Of a stretch of 64,000 nt of DNA, positions 28,266-36,661 are shown in pieces. Position numbers and translations under genes: made by a program. The first letter of the stretch is position 1, and every line of letters starts with the position of its first letter. The stretch is from assembly GCA_003058495.1 (NCBI GenBank), contig QBVC01000031.1, forward strand, positions 1 through 64,000, read 5' to 3'. The DNA is from a gamma proteobacterium symbiont of Ctena orbiculata. Its GTDB lineage: Bacteria > Pseudomonadota > Gammaproteobacteria > Chromatiales > Chromatiaceae. Under the pieces are notes generated by a model. It was given only the letters and a program-made list of their open reading frames with translations. It had not been told where the DNA came from and did no database searches.

Positions 28266-28580
28266 TCAGACTGGCGAGGTCTGATAGATCTGTAACGAAA
28301 ACCCACTCGCGCAGAACCACTTTCTACCTCTACCTATGGCTTGCGTGAACTGCTTAATCCCTTCCCTTGTTCCAATGACTGTGTTGTAGTTCTTGCCATA
28401 ATTTTTGACGCTATCCAGCCAGGCTTCCGGGTCGATATTCAACCGCTCCAGGATTGGCGCCAGTTCTGTGGGGATGGCGCCGGATTTATCCTCTCTGATG
28501 GCTCGCCCTGCCCAGTCGGTCAATGCTAGGTAGTCTGGCAGGCTAAAGTTTAAGCCTGTGAAAACGGGGTCAGAGAACAA
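28266..28580 (-). pseudogene. C-terminal remnant of a large Y1-type transposase
   Basis: The translated piece (FSDPVFTGLNFSLPDYLALTD ... GAIPTELAPILERLNIDPEAW) matches in my memory the C-terminal third of IS200-like/Y1 transposases of about 300 residues common in gammaproteobacteria. The HUH and tyrosine catalytic domain that should precede it is absent. The end is close to a plausible natural stop. Confidence 0.65.
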
Positions 28581-28663
28581 TTTCTTCTAATATTCGTTCA
28601 TGTTAAACTGCCTTTATCTAGAATATTTGGTATTTGTGATTAAAAGCATAAGGACATGCAAAC

Positions 28664-29043
28664 ATGCCACGCAAACCGCGATTCAATCTCAACGCTATTC
28701 CGCAACACGCTATTCAACGCGGCAATAACAGAGAGCCCTGCTTTTTTTGCTGAACAGGATTATTATCGGCATCTTGTTGATTTAATCACCTCTTCAAATA
28801 AATATGGCGTCCAAGTACTTGCCTATGTACTGATGACAAACCATGTCCACCTCCTGCTCACCCCAACACAAGGACATGGTATATACAACTGCATGCAAGC
28901 CTTGGGCAGGAGATACGTGCGCTTCGTCAATCCAAAAGAGGATAGCTTTATGCTTTTTTTTCATTGGTATAATAGAAGCCTGTCTCAATAACAGCATTCG
29001 TAAAAACATAATTTTCAGTCGTTTAGCTGGAATGCAACCTTGA
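28664..29043 (+). pseudogene. frameshifted REP-associated tyrosine transposase (RAYT-like)
   Basis: The frame from ATG 28664 opens MPRKPRFNLNAIPQHAIQRG, typical of RAYTs, and then stops at a run of seven T near 28745. The next frame continues with FAEQDYYRHLVDLI and the catalytic TNHVHLLLTP and GRRYVRFVN, ending early at 28991. A further frame change would give the segment near EACLNN. The enzyme is inactive as it stands. RAYTs act on REP elements such as the one at 21.3 kb. Confidence 0.75.
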
Positions 29044-29119
29044 CTGTAGTACACAAACATATCCAGAAATTAAAATACGATGAATGGGATCCTTGTTTGA
29101 ATCTATTCGGAGAGATGTC

Positions 29120-29425
29120 ATGAAGAATCTTATTTACAAATTATGTATACCACTACTAACTATTCTCATGATACAAACCGAGAGCTTTGCAAGTTCTTGG
29201 ACTTGCCACTTTGCTGAACTAACAAGGAACGTGGTCATCTTCTATCCAAACGAACCCGCCACACTACCCTGCAAAGTCTATTACACAAAGCCCAAGGAAA
29301 ACGTCATGCCGCGTACATTGTGGAATGCTGAACATGACAATACTTATTGCGATCGAAAGGCCGTTGAGTTGCTCAATACGCTGGAATCAAAGGGCTGGCA
29401 GTGTTCCAGGGACAATGATCAATAA
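29120..29425 (+). CDS. small exported cysteine-containing protein
   Basis: Unrecognised protein of 101 residues with a signal peptide (about 1-25, ending SFA-SS). The mature part of about 76 residues has four cysteines that could form two disulfides. I chose the ATG at 29120, which follows GGAGAG; an upstream in-frame start at 29084 would disrupt the signal peptide. It lies between transposase remnants and the sco gene and its role is unknown. Confidence 0.6.
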   Translation: MKNLIYKLCIPLLTILMIQTESFASSWTCHFAELTRNVVIFYPNEPATLPCKVYYTKPKENVMPRTLWNAEHDNTYCDRKAVELLNTLESKGWQCSRDNDQ

Positions 29426-29515
29426 TCCGGTTGATTACTTTAATATCTGACGATCAATCAATAGGCTAACGACAGACTCAAACGCATCTATATCCCAAGT
29501 TCGCAAATCCCGCCC

Positions 29516-30085
29516 TCAGTGCAAATTATGGGCCTGCCGTTGTTTTGCTGAAGAGAGTACAGAACGAAGGCTCTCATATAAGGCCTTGGGTGGCAGGCCA
29601 TGGGGTAATATCCGGCTGAGCTTGCCTTCGCTATCGATGAGATAGAGGCTCGCGCTGTGATCCATGGTGTAGTGCACTTTTTCTCCCTTACCAAAAAAGC
29701 TGTAGCGTACTTGGTATCTGTCCGCGACTTGCTTCAGAACTTCAGCGGTTCCAGTCAGCCCGAGCAGGCGCGGGTGAAAATGTTTGGTGTATTCGGCCAG
29801 TAATTCAGCTGAATCCCGGTCGGGATCTAGGGAGACAAACAAGGCATCGACACGCTTCGAATCATCACCGAGGCTGTCAAGTACGCTACTGATAGTGGCG
29901 AGAGCCGTTGGGCAGACATCCGGACAATAGGTGTATCCGAACACCAGGACCACCACTTTGCCGCGAGAATCCCGTAACGAGTAGCTTGAGCCGTCATCGG
30001 CGGTCAGCGTGAAATCCCCGCCCACACCGAAGATTGTACCTGTCAGGGACAACAGTGAAAAGAACAGAAATACTCGATATAACAT
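29516..30085 (-). CDS. SCO1/SenC-family copper chaperone
   Basis: Periplasmic thioredoxin-fold protein of 189 residues. The copper site is CPDVC in GYTYCPDVCPTALAT plus the distal histidine in YTMDHSASLYLID. Sco proteins deliver copper to cytochrome oxidase CuA and to other cupro-enzymes. Divergent position next to the methanethiol oxidase gene agrees with the Hyphomicrobium mtoX locus, where a SCO1/senC gene accompanies mtoX, so it may metallate MtoX. A GTG at 30088 precedes the ATG used. Confidence 0.88.
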   Translation of the reverse strand: MLYRVFLFFSLLSLTGTIFGVGGDFTLTADDGSSYSLRDSRGKVVVLVFGYTYCPDVCPTALATISSVLDSLGDDSKRVDALFVSLDPDRDSAELLAEYTKHFHPRLLGLTGTAEVLKQVADRYQVRYSFFGKGEKVHYTMDHSASLYLIDSEGKLSRILPHGLPPKALYESLRSVLSSAKQRQAHNLH

Positions 30086-30396
30086 CACTCTTTACCTTGC
30101 TGCGGTACAAACAACTTACGAAGCATAGATAGTGACAATCAGCAAAGACTCGCATTACGTTTATGTTTTGATTTGCGTGCACTTCGCACAGTGCAAGTCG
30201 TGTTGTCACTGTTACTGACTTGGCACACTATAGGACAAAGCAGCAGGGAATATGAAGTTATATTATCCACGGTTTATCCATGTACAACTTTGACTCATTC
30301 ACTGTTCTGAACTGTCAGTGCCGTAGGCAGTTTTACCCGTAAGGCTTGAATTAAAACTCACCTGCATAATGGCACAATTTGCTGCGGGCCATATAC

Positions 30397-30440
30397 ACGT
30401 GTTTCTACGTATTTACCCTATTCACGGTCAGTTCTAACGT
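30397..30440 (+). promoter_or_regulatory. shared palindrome promoter A (mtoX)
   Basis: Core ACGTGTTTCTACGT (30397-30410), then ATTTACC, a 17-bp spacer and -10 TAACGT (30435-30440). The same arrangement, and most of the sequence to TCTAACGTTT, recurs at 43177-43220. The site sits where a class II activator would contact RNA polymerase. The mtoX leader would be about 105 nt. Confidence 0.8.
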
Positions 30441-30466
30441 TTACTTTAAAGCCCAGGTTATTAGAG

Positions 30467-30480
30467 ATTAAGCGCTTAAT
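30467..30480. promoter_or_regulatory. 14-bp perfect palindrome in the mtoX leader
   Basis: ATTAAGCGCTTAAT lies about 20 bp after the predicted start of transcription. Its symmetry and position suit a repressor operator. No binding protein can be named. Confidence 0.45.
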
Positions 30481-30552
30481 GTTGGGTGAGGGCAATAATC
30501 AGTAAGTCCTTCACTCTATCAATATGTTCACAGTATCCGTGAGGAATAAAAT

Positions 30553-31932
30553 ATGCATTTTCCACTTTTCAAAAAATTCACCAGAACCAAAATGGTGGCA
30601 TCGCTCGCGACCATGGTCTACACGGCTCTCCTGTCAACGCCGGCGATAGCTGACGAGACCTGCATGTCACCCTACATGGCCAAGATCGTGGGACAGGAGG
30701 ATTTTGTCTACGTCTGGACCCTGGGAGTCGAGGGTGTGGGCGACGGTCAGGACAAGCTGGTTACCGTGGATGTCAACCCGAAGTCCAAGCACTACGGCAG
30801 GGTAATCGACAGCCTTTCGGTCGGCGGACGCAACGAGGCCCACCATTCCGGTTTCACCGATGACCGGCGCTATTTGTGGGCCGGCGGATTGGATACCAAC
30901 AAGCTGTTCATCTTCGATGTGCACAGCGATCCCGCCAAGCCCAAGCTGCACAAGGTGATCACCGACTTCGTTGCCAAGAGCGGCGGCGTGGTCGGACCCC
31001 ATACCACCTATGCGCTGCCGGGGCGGATGATGATCACCGGTCTCTCCAACAACAAGGACCACGGCGGCCGCACCGCATTGGTCGAATATACCAATGAGGG
31101 CGAGTACATCGCCACCCATTGGATGCCGACCGATGCAAATCTGCAAGGCGCCAAGAAAGGCGGCAAGCTCGCGGACGGTTACGGCTACGATGTGCGCGCC
31201 CTGCCGCGGCGGAATGTCATGGTCACCTCGTCCTTTACGGGCTGGTCCAACTATATGATGGACTTCGGCAAGATGCTGCAGGACAAGGAGGCGATGAAGC
31301 GCTTCGGTAACACGGTGGTGGTCTGGGACCTGCACACCCGCAAGCCCAAGAAGGTGCTGGATGTTCCCGGAGCCCCTCTTGAAATCCGCTGTGCCTGGCA
31401 GCCCAACCACAACTGGTGCCTGACCACCACCGCCCTGACCTCCAAGGTCTGGATGATCTACGAGGACGAATCGGGCGAGTGGCATGCCAAGACCGTCGCG
31501 GATATCGGCGATCCGTCCAAGGTACCGCTCCCCGTGGACTTCTCCATCATGTCCGACGACTCAGGCTTTTTCGTCAATACCTTCATGGACGGCAAATCCC
31601 GCTACTTCGACCTGAGCGATCCGCATAACCCGAAACAGGTCTACGAGACCGTGATTGGCGCCCAGGTGAACATGGTCTCCGGCAGTTGGGACGGCAAGCG
31701 CCAATACTACACCAGCTCTTTGCTCGCCAACTGGGACAAGAAGGGCAAAGATGACGAGCAGTTCTTCCGGGCCTACCACTGGGACGGCAAGAAGCTGGTG
31801 AAACAGTTCGAGATCGACTTTTACAAGGAGAAACTGGGGCGTTCCCATCAGATGCGCTTTGGCGCCTACTCGCTCTATGCCAAGAGCAGGGACAGGCAGA
31901 TAGAAGGGAGTGCCGTGGCTGCCACGGAGTAA
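30553..31932 (+). CDS. mtoX: methanethiol oxidase, selenium-binding-protein 56 family
   Basis: Protein of 459 residues of the SBP56 family. The signal peptide ends AIA-DE (about residue 33), so the enzyme is periplasmic. Family landmarks include NEAHHSGFTDDRRYLWAGG, GPHTTYALPGRMMITGLSN, VDFSIMSDDSGFFV and GRSHQMRFG near the end; the several histidines are candidate copper ligands. Bacterial MtoX oxidises methanethiol to formaldehyde, sulfide and hydrogen peroxide. Sco is divergent, a strong terminator follows, and the promoter carries the shared palindrome. Confidence 0.87.
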   Translation: MHFPLFKKFTRTKMVASLATMVYTALLSTPAIADETCMSPYMAKIVGQEDFVYVWTLGVEGVGDGQDKLVTVDVNPKSKHYGRVIDSLSVGGRNEAHHSGFTDDRRYLWAGGLDTNKLFIFDVHSDPAKPKLHKVITDFVAKSGGVVGPHTTYALPGRMMITGLSNNKDHGGRTALVEYTNEGEYIATHWMPTDANLQGAKKGGKLADGYGYDVRALPRRNVMVTSSFTGWSNYMMDFGKMLQDKEAMKRFGNTVVVWDLHTRKPKKVLDVPGAPLEIRCAWQPNHNWCLTTTALTSKVWMIYEDESGEWHAKTVADIGDPSKVPLPVDFSIMSDDSGFFVNTFMDGKSRYFDLSDPHNPKQVYETVIGAQVNMVSGSWDGKRQYYTSSLLANWDKKGKDDEQFFRAYHWDGKKLVKQFEIDFYKEKLGRSHQMRFGAYSLYAKSRDRQIEGSAVAATE

Positions 31933-31991
31933 GCCAGCCTTCCTGTCCGGGTTCTCCCGGACCATGAGCACTCAACCATCTCCTCTCTTAT

Positions 31992-32020
31992 CCCCCGGGA
32001 TATTTCCCGGGGGTCTTTGT
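31992..32020 (+). terminator. terminator after mtoX
   Basis: CCCCCGGGA / TCCCGGGGG stem with a four-base loop, followed by TCTTTGTTT, 60 bp after the mtoX stop. Confidence 0.9.
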
Positions 32021-32117
32021 TTCAAGCTTCCCTATCCATTCGGGAGTGAAGGCACGAAACAACTCACGCTGCCCCTGTTGCTGTTCAGTGGATCAGTCAT
32101 CTCCAGCAATGCCTTGA

Positions 32118-32351
32118 CAGAGACGGAACCAGCAGCGCATCATCGCCGATAATCCGGGCCTGGGTTTTCCAATCCCGGACGATGCCGACAGGGCCCTCGC
32201 CGATTGGCAGGTGAGCGGTCTGCCCAGTGCATTCCCTCTCGACCCCATCGGCTGGATCATTGCCGACGCGGTGGGGGAGCGGGAGTGGGACGATCCGGTC
32301 GTGTTGGAACAGACGAATGCGTACCTGCCGAAGGAATCCAGCAGGGCGTGA
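32118..32351 (+). pseudogene. C-terminal remnant of a TlpA/AhpC-type redoxin
   Basis: The open frame after a stop at 32115 reads GFPIPDDADRALADWQVSG, then LPSAFPLDPIGW and VGEREWDDPVVLEQ, a good likeness to the final third of TlpA-like redoxins, including the cis-proline in GLPSAF. The CxxC half and any start codon are missing. It lies between mtoX and the converging activator gene. Confidence 0.65.
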
Positions 32352-33548
32352 TCAGCGTTGCAGCCGGATATCCAACAGCCTCATTTTTCGGTAGAGGGTA
32401 TTGCGGCTCATATCCAATCTTGAGGCAACACGAGTGACGTTCCAGCGGGCGGACTTCAACTCGCGCAGCAACGCGTCGCGCTGGGCAATGTCCAGGGAAT
32501 TGTGGGAACTGGGATTCTGTGCCGGCATGACACTCGTACTGACCGCACTGAAGACCTCATCCGGCAGATCATCAAGATCAATCACCGCCTTGTCGGATAG
32601 ACCGATCAGGGCCCGCAGTACATTGCGCAATTGGCGGATGTTGCCAGGCCAGTTGTAGCCGTCGAGCGCATCCAGGGCCGTCTTGTTGATGCTGATCCTA
32701 TCGGGGCCCCCGGCCTCCTCCTCCAAAAGGTGCAGAATCAGCGCTCTGCGGTCCTCTCGATCACGGAGCGGGGGCATTTGCAGACTGATACCATTGAGAC
32801 GATAGTAGAGATCCTCGCGGAATCTACCCTCCTCCACCAGAAACCTCAGCTCCTCGTGCGTTGCGCTCATCAGGCGGATGTCCACTTCAACCGGGGTTTC
32901 TCCCCCCAGGGGTATGACCTCCCGCTCCTCCAGTACGCGCAACAGCCGGGCCTGCAGGTGTAGGGGCATATCGCCGATTTCGTCCAGAAACAGGGTGCCG
33001 CCGTTCGCCTGCACGATCTTTCCGCGGCAGCCGTCCTTGCAGGCGCCGGTAAAGGCGCCTGATCGATAGCCGAACAGTTCACTTTCGATCAGGCTTTCCG
33101 GCAGCGCAGCGCAGTTGACCGCAATCAGCGGCTTATCCGCACGGCTGCTGGAGAGGTGCGCCGCCTTGGCGAACAGGTCCTTGCCGGTGCCGGTCTCACC
33201 TTGCAGGATGAAGGGTATATCGCGTTCCAGCAGCTTCTTGGCGCGCTCCACGTTGAGTCTCATGCGGGTATCGCCAAATTCCAGTTGGTCCAACACCTGG
33301 CGTCCGTTCAATGCCCTATCGAGAACCCTTGGCTGGCGACAGGTCTTCAAGGGGTAGCCATTGTTCGGGTTAGGCAGCTTGAAATCGGCGGAAGAGCGCC
33401 TGCCTCGATCCACATCGCACCGCGCGGTCGCAAACCCGACCCGGCTTTGCATGGGACTCAGATCATCAATGGTCAGCGGGTAATCGCCGCTGTCAATCTT
33501 GACCGTTGCCATCCTGCTGAGCTGTTTCCCGCCTCTGCTGCTATCCAT
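32352..33548 (-). CDS. sigma54-dependent activator, AcoR-like but without GAF domain
   Basis: Transcriptional activator of about 398 residues. It has an AAA+ domain with Walker A GETGTGKD, the sigma54-contact loop GAFTGA, Walker B GTLFLDEIGD, and a C-terminal Fis-type HTH (WNVTRVASRLDMSRNTLYRK). The AAA+ part resembles AcoR-type regulators, but the usual GAF-containing N terminus is replaced by about 90 residues with no sensor I recognise. GTG at 33557 is an alternative start. I found no convincing -24/-12 promoter nearby, so its target is open. Confidence 0.87.
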   Translation of the reverse strand: MDSSRGGKQLSRMATVKIDSGDYPLTIDDLSPMQSRVGFATARCDVDRGRRSSADFKLPNPNNGYPLKTCRQPRVLDRALNGRQVLDQLEFGDTRMRLNVERAKKLLERDIPFILQGETGTGKDLFAKAAHLSSSRADKPLIAVNCAALPESLIESELFGYRSGAFTGACKDGCRGKIVQANGGTLFLDEIGDMPLHLQARLLRVLEEREVIPLGGETPVEVDIRLMSATHEELRFLVEEGRFREDLYYRLNGISLQMPPLRDREDRRALILHLLEEEAGGPDRISINKTALDALDGYNWPGNIRQLRNVLRALIGLSDKAVIDLDDLPDEVFSAVSTSVMPAQNPSSHNSLDIAQRDALLRELKSARWNVTRVASRLDMSRNTLYRKMRLLDIRLQR

Positions 33549-33754
33549 CCTACTCACACCTCTTCAGTGCCACTGTGCTTGGACAATATGGCGTCGGTAG
33601 TTATATTCTTCAATTGCCCGCAAGCCAACAATCACCATTTTTGAGTCTCGAAGCCAAGTCAAGTGAGATCGCTATTGGGATCTCCCTGTTTGGATTCCAC
33701 CTTGACGGGCTACTGAAACCCGGTTCCACTCCAGCCCGCCGGTAGAACCGGTCC

Positions 33755-35014
33755 TTAGTTGAAATTCCAGGTCAATGCGAATCCCGCATGCCAGGAGTAG
33801 GTCTCGGCATTGGTGTGGCCGCCGCCGGACAGACTGCCCGTACCGTAATCACGATCTTCGGCGAGCTGCCAGCCCACATGGGCGTCGAGATCCAGCCCGG
33901 GCGCGAGAAAATCCGTATAACCGATCCCGGCAGTCAGTCGGTGTTCGTAGATGACCTCCGCCTGGGTGGCCTGGATATACTGGGTGACCGCTTGATTCAG
34001 GGGAATAGGACCGATGTTGCTGAAGACTTGTTGAATTCCACCGATTGGACCGGTGGTACCCGTGTCCGTTGGATCCTCACCATAGCCGTAGCCAAGGCGG
34101 TATTTCCACTTTCCCCGGGTCAATTGGGCGCCCAGGGAGAACACGGTCTGATCATCATAGACGTCTTCCCAAAATTCCGCGGAGTCCCAGAACTTAAGGA
34201 TCAGATCCGCGGCCAACAACAGGTCTCCGCCCATCAGGCTGTTGTTTGCAATGCCGATGCCGATGTTGGCCGGTTGTTCAATGGTCGGACTCGCGTAGCT
34301 CGTCGCTGTAGTCTGCACCTGATTATCGAATGTGTGTTTAAGCTTCGTCTGATAGTAGGCGCCGATAGTGGTGGCGGGTCCCATGTCGTAGGTCGCGCCC
34401 AAGGTGGCCCGCAGACCGATATCATGGGTTGCCGCGGAAGTCGAAGACAGCCCAAGGTCCAGTTCCGCGAAACTGATGGTGGCCGCCGCTCCCAGGGATA
34501 GATCATTGCTGAGTTCATATCCAAGACCGGCGTTCACTCCCAGGATGATGAACTCGGCACCCGCTCCGAGGCTTCCGGGATCGGCCCGAAACTCGGCGCC
34601 GATACCGGATACCGCCGTCAATCCAAGTCCCAATGTAGCCGGCAGCCCCAGTCCACGCAGGTCCTGGGTGACACCAACATTGGGTACTGCAAAGATATCG
34701 GTGCCTGAGCTCTCGCTGAATGCCGTGCCGGTGACGCTGCCGTCGTGGGTCAGGTCCACTTCCGGCATATAGAAGGTCGCCCCGAAACTGAATTTCGTGC
34801 CCTTGAATTTGGACATGGTCGCCGGATTACCGAACACGGCCGAGGTAACATCTTGAGGCCGGGCCAGACTGGTACCTGCCATGCCCCCCGATGCGGGTGC
34901 CAGCGTATTGTGTAAATCGTAGCCGTGGGGACCCGCCACTGTGGTGGCGGAATAGATAACCCCCGCCACTAGAACAACCGATGTCAGCCGTTTCGCGCAA
35001 ATTGCTTTATTCAT
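33755..35014 (-). CDS. OmpP1/FadL-family outer-membrane transporter
   Basis: Outer-membrane barrel of 419 residues with a signal peptide ending TVA-GP, the FadL-type N-terminal hatch (ASGGMAGTSLARPQDVTSAVFGNPATM), alternating beta strands and a final aromatic-Asn end (LTWNFN). FadL proteins admit hydrophobic compounds such as fatty acids and aromatic hydrocarbons. The gene lies downstream of a 44-residue ORF and of palindrome promoter B. Uptake of the monooxygenase substrate is the natural inference. An ATG at 35026 is an alternative start. Confidence 0.87.
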   Translation of the reverse strand: MNKAICAKRLTSVVLVAGVIYSATTVAGPHGYDLHNTLAPASGGMAGTSLARPQDVTSAVFGNPATMSKFKGTKFSFGATFYMPEVDLTHDGSVTGTAFSESSGTDIFAVPNVGVTQDLRGLGLPATLGLGLTAVSGIGAEFRADPGSLGAGAEFIILGVNAGLGYELSNDLSLGAAATISFAELDLGLSSTSAATHDIGLRATLGATYDMGPATTIGAYYQTKLKHTFDNQVQTTATSYASPTIEQPANIGIGIANNSLMGGDLLLAADLILKFWDSAEFWEDVYDDQTVFSLGAQLTRGKWKYRLGYGYGEDPTDTGTTGPIGGIQQVFSNIGPIPLNQAVTQYIQATQAEVIYEHRLTAGIGYTDFLAPGLDLDAHVGWQLAEDRDYGTGSLSGGGHTNAETYSWHAGFALTWNFN

Positions 35015-35094
35015 TATTCTACCCATTTAGTTGATGAAAGGTCGTTCGGGTTAAGCCGTTTGTGCGTCTGCGGCCGGGTTGATCCGGCCTGGTG

Positions 35095-35229
35095 TCATTT
35101 GCAATCCACTCTACTCGGCTCCCGGGGGTTGATAGCCAAGACCGCGCAATGTGACTCGATGATATCGGTTAAACGATTCAGTTGATCATCAGTGCTTGTA
35201 TGGGCATATTTGACAGACTTACGAAACAT
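35095..35229 (-). CDS. 44-residue small protein upstream of fadL-like gene
   Basis: Short ORF beginning MFRKSVKYAHTSTDDQLNRL and ending SRVDCK, with a near-perfect GGAGGAGG eight bases before the ATG. It is charged, has two cysteines and no membrane segment. It is the first ORF after palindrome promoter B and precedes the FadL-like gene by 80 bp; a GGCCGG-type hairpin lies between them. It might be a leader peptide or a true small protein. I recognise no family. Confidence 0.55.
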   Translation of the reverse strand: MFRKSVKYAHTSTDDQLNRLTDIIESHCAVLAINPREPSRVDCK

Positions 35230-35319
35230 CGGTTATGCCTCCTCCAGAAACTGGAATGCATCGCATTGTCGACATTCCAGATAGATTGGATAACGGTCTT
35301 GAACTACCGCTACTTAGAT

Positions 35320-35363
35320 ACTCTAGGAGTTCCGATCTAAAGCCGGAATACGCATAACTACGT
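35320..35363 (-). promoter_or_regulatory. shared palindrome promoter B (small ORF-fadL)
   Basis: On the minus strand the core is ACGTAGTTATGCGT (35350-35363), followed by 24 nt and a TAGAGT -10 (35320-35325). Geometry equals that of promoters A, E and F. Confidence 0.7.
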
Positions 35364-35478
35364 GGATTTTAACCGTTGAAATGGTTAATCTGCCTGCCAT
35401 TGAAAAGTGGTATGTTTTACCGGCAGTCTGATTGTCAAATGGCAAGCCTTTGTCAGTCAGGCTGCCGGCCTGACAACG

Positions 35479-36441
35479 CTATCTTGTGATGGAACTGGAT
35501 ATACCGTCTGTTTTCATATCAACGGTGCCCAGTCGAGATTTAGCTTTGGCTATCCGCTCATCCTCGTCTGGCTCTTCTGCCCTATCATGATCCTTACCGG
35601 TATCGATCGGTACTTCGATCACGGATGTATCCGTTGTTTCTCCCTGCTTGTCATGAAGCTCAGCACTACCGGTTAGACCAAGAACGGTGTCCTTGTCGCG
35701 TTGATCCTTGATTTGCTCGAAGAAAGAGTATTCCCCGCCAGTCACGACCAGCGAGGTTTCGTTCAGTTCGTTGGCGAGCTGTTGCACGCTGCGCACCACA
35801 CTTACAAGCCTCTCACCAGACCTGGTGATTGAATAGATATTACTTGCCTTCGATTCTTTCATGCTGCTGCGTAACTCCGCCACCGTGCCGTCCAACTCGG
35901 CAATCCTGTCCTTGAGTCCTTCACGTTCAGTATTCAGTTTGGACAAGCGGTTTTGCATATGCATTAGTTCATCGGCATGTAATACCTTGATTTCATCAAT
36001 CCTTCGATCCTGTTCCGCCTTCAATTCGTCAATGTTGGATCTGTTGATGGAAGCAAATTCATTGATCAGCGTACTGTGTTCCTGTTGCAGCCGCTTGATT
36101 TCACCAGCATGATGCCCATTCATGGCGTCTATCAACAACTTGTGATCCTGCTTGAGCTGATCGATCTGAGATACATTTGTTTTACGAAGATTTTCTATTT
36201 CGTCAATACACGCTTTTTTTATTGACTGTATTTCTTTCTCTTGTATTGAACGCAAGCTTTCAAGCTCTGTCTTTGCTGTCTGGTCTGCCTTCACCAGCGC
36301 CGACACCTTGCGCCTGTACTCTTTGGATTTGCCAATGGCGTGGCCTATCCAAAGGCAGACCAAGGTCAATACCGCACCGATCGTCATGACGGGTCCAGTC
36401 ATCAATTGTGAAAAATCGGCAAACAAGGTTGAAATATCCAT
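35479..36441 (-). CDS. membrane-anchored coiled-coil protein
   Basis: Protein of 320 residues: one membrane helix near 15-38, then about 150 residues of nearly continuous charged coiled coil with alternating K/E/Q (for example residues 50-200) and an acidic, low-complexity C-terminal tail. I use the ATG at 36441, which has AGAGGA nine bases upstream; a longer frame to 36573 has no support. It has its own palindrome promoter, so it belongs to the shared regulon. Scaffolding or membrane organisation is possible; I recognise no family. Confidence 0.7.
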   Translation of the reverse strand: MDISTLFADFSQLMTGPVMTIGAVLTLVCLWIGHAIGKSKEYRRKVSALVKADQTAKTELESLRSIQEKEIQSIKKACIDEIENLRKTNVSQIDQLKQDHKLLIDAMNGHHAGEIKRLQQEHSTLINEFASINRSNIDELKAEQDRRIDEIKVLHADELMHMQNRLSKLNTEREGLKDRIAELDGTVAELRSSMKESKASNIYSITRSGERLVSVVRSVQQLANELNETSLVVTGGEYSFFEQIKDQRDKDTVLGLTGSAELHDKQGETTDTSVIEVPIDTGKDHDRAEEPDEDERIAKAKSRLGTVDMKTDGISSSITR

Positions 36442-36588
36442 TCCGCATATCCTCTGATGATGAAACTGCTGTTTGATCCTCAAGGAGGCTTTCGGCACAC
36501 CCACTGGCAACTGCCTATATCTGATCTTGATGCGGATGATATTCCGCCGGCTGGATCTGATTTCGACTGTCACTATCGGGTCTCTTTT

Positions 36589-36633
36589 AATCTATCGCTC
36601 TCCCGGCTCAGGGATCCATACGTAGAACTACGC
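36589..36633 (-). promoter_or_regulatory. shared palindrome promoter C (coiled-coil gene)
   Basis: Minus-strand core GCGTAGTTCTACGT (36620-36633), 25 nt, then TAGATT (36589-36594). It sits in the 220-bp gap between the NorD-like gene and the coiled-coil gene. Confidence 0.7.
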
Positions 36634-36661
36634 GTATCCTTGTCAATAAGAGCCACGAATT

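Noticed and set aside
30371-30386. TGGCACAATTTGCTGC upstream of mtoX as a sigma54 promoter
   Set aside because: The GG-to-GC spacing is wrong for the strict -24/-12 rule, being too short by two or too long by one depending on which GC is used.
31910-32152. 80-residue plus frame after mtoX
   Set aside because: It crosses the mtoX terminator and has no ribosome site.
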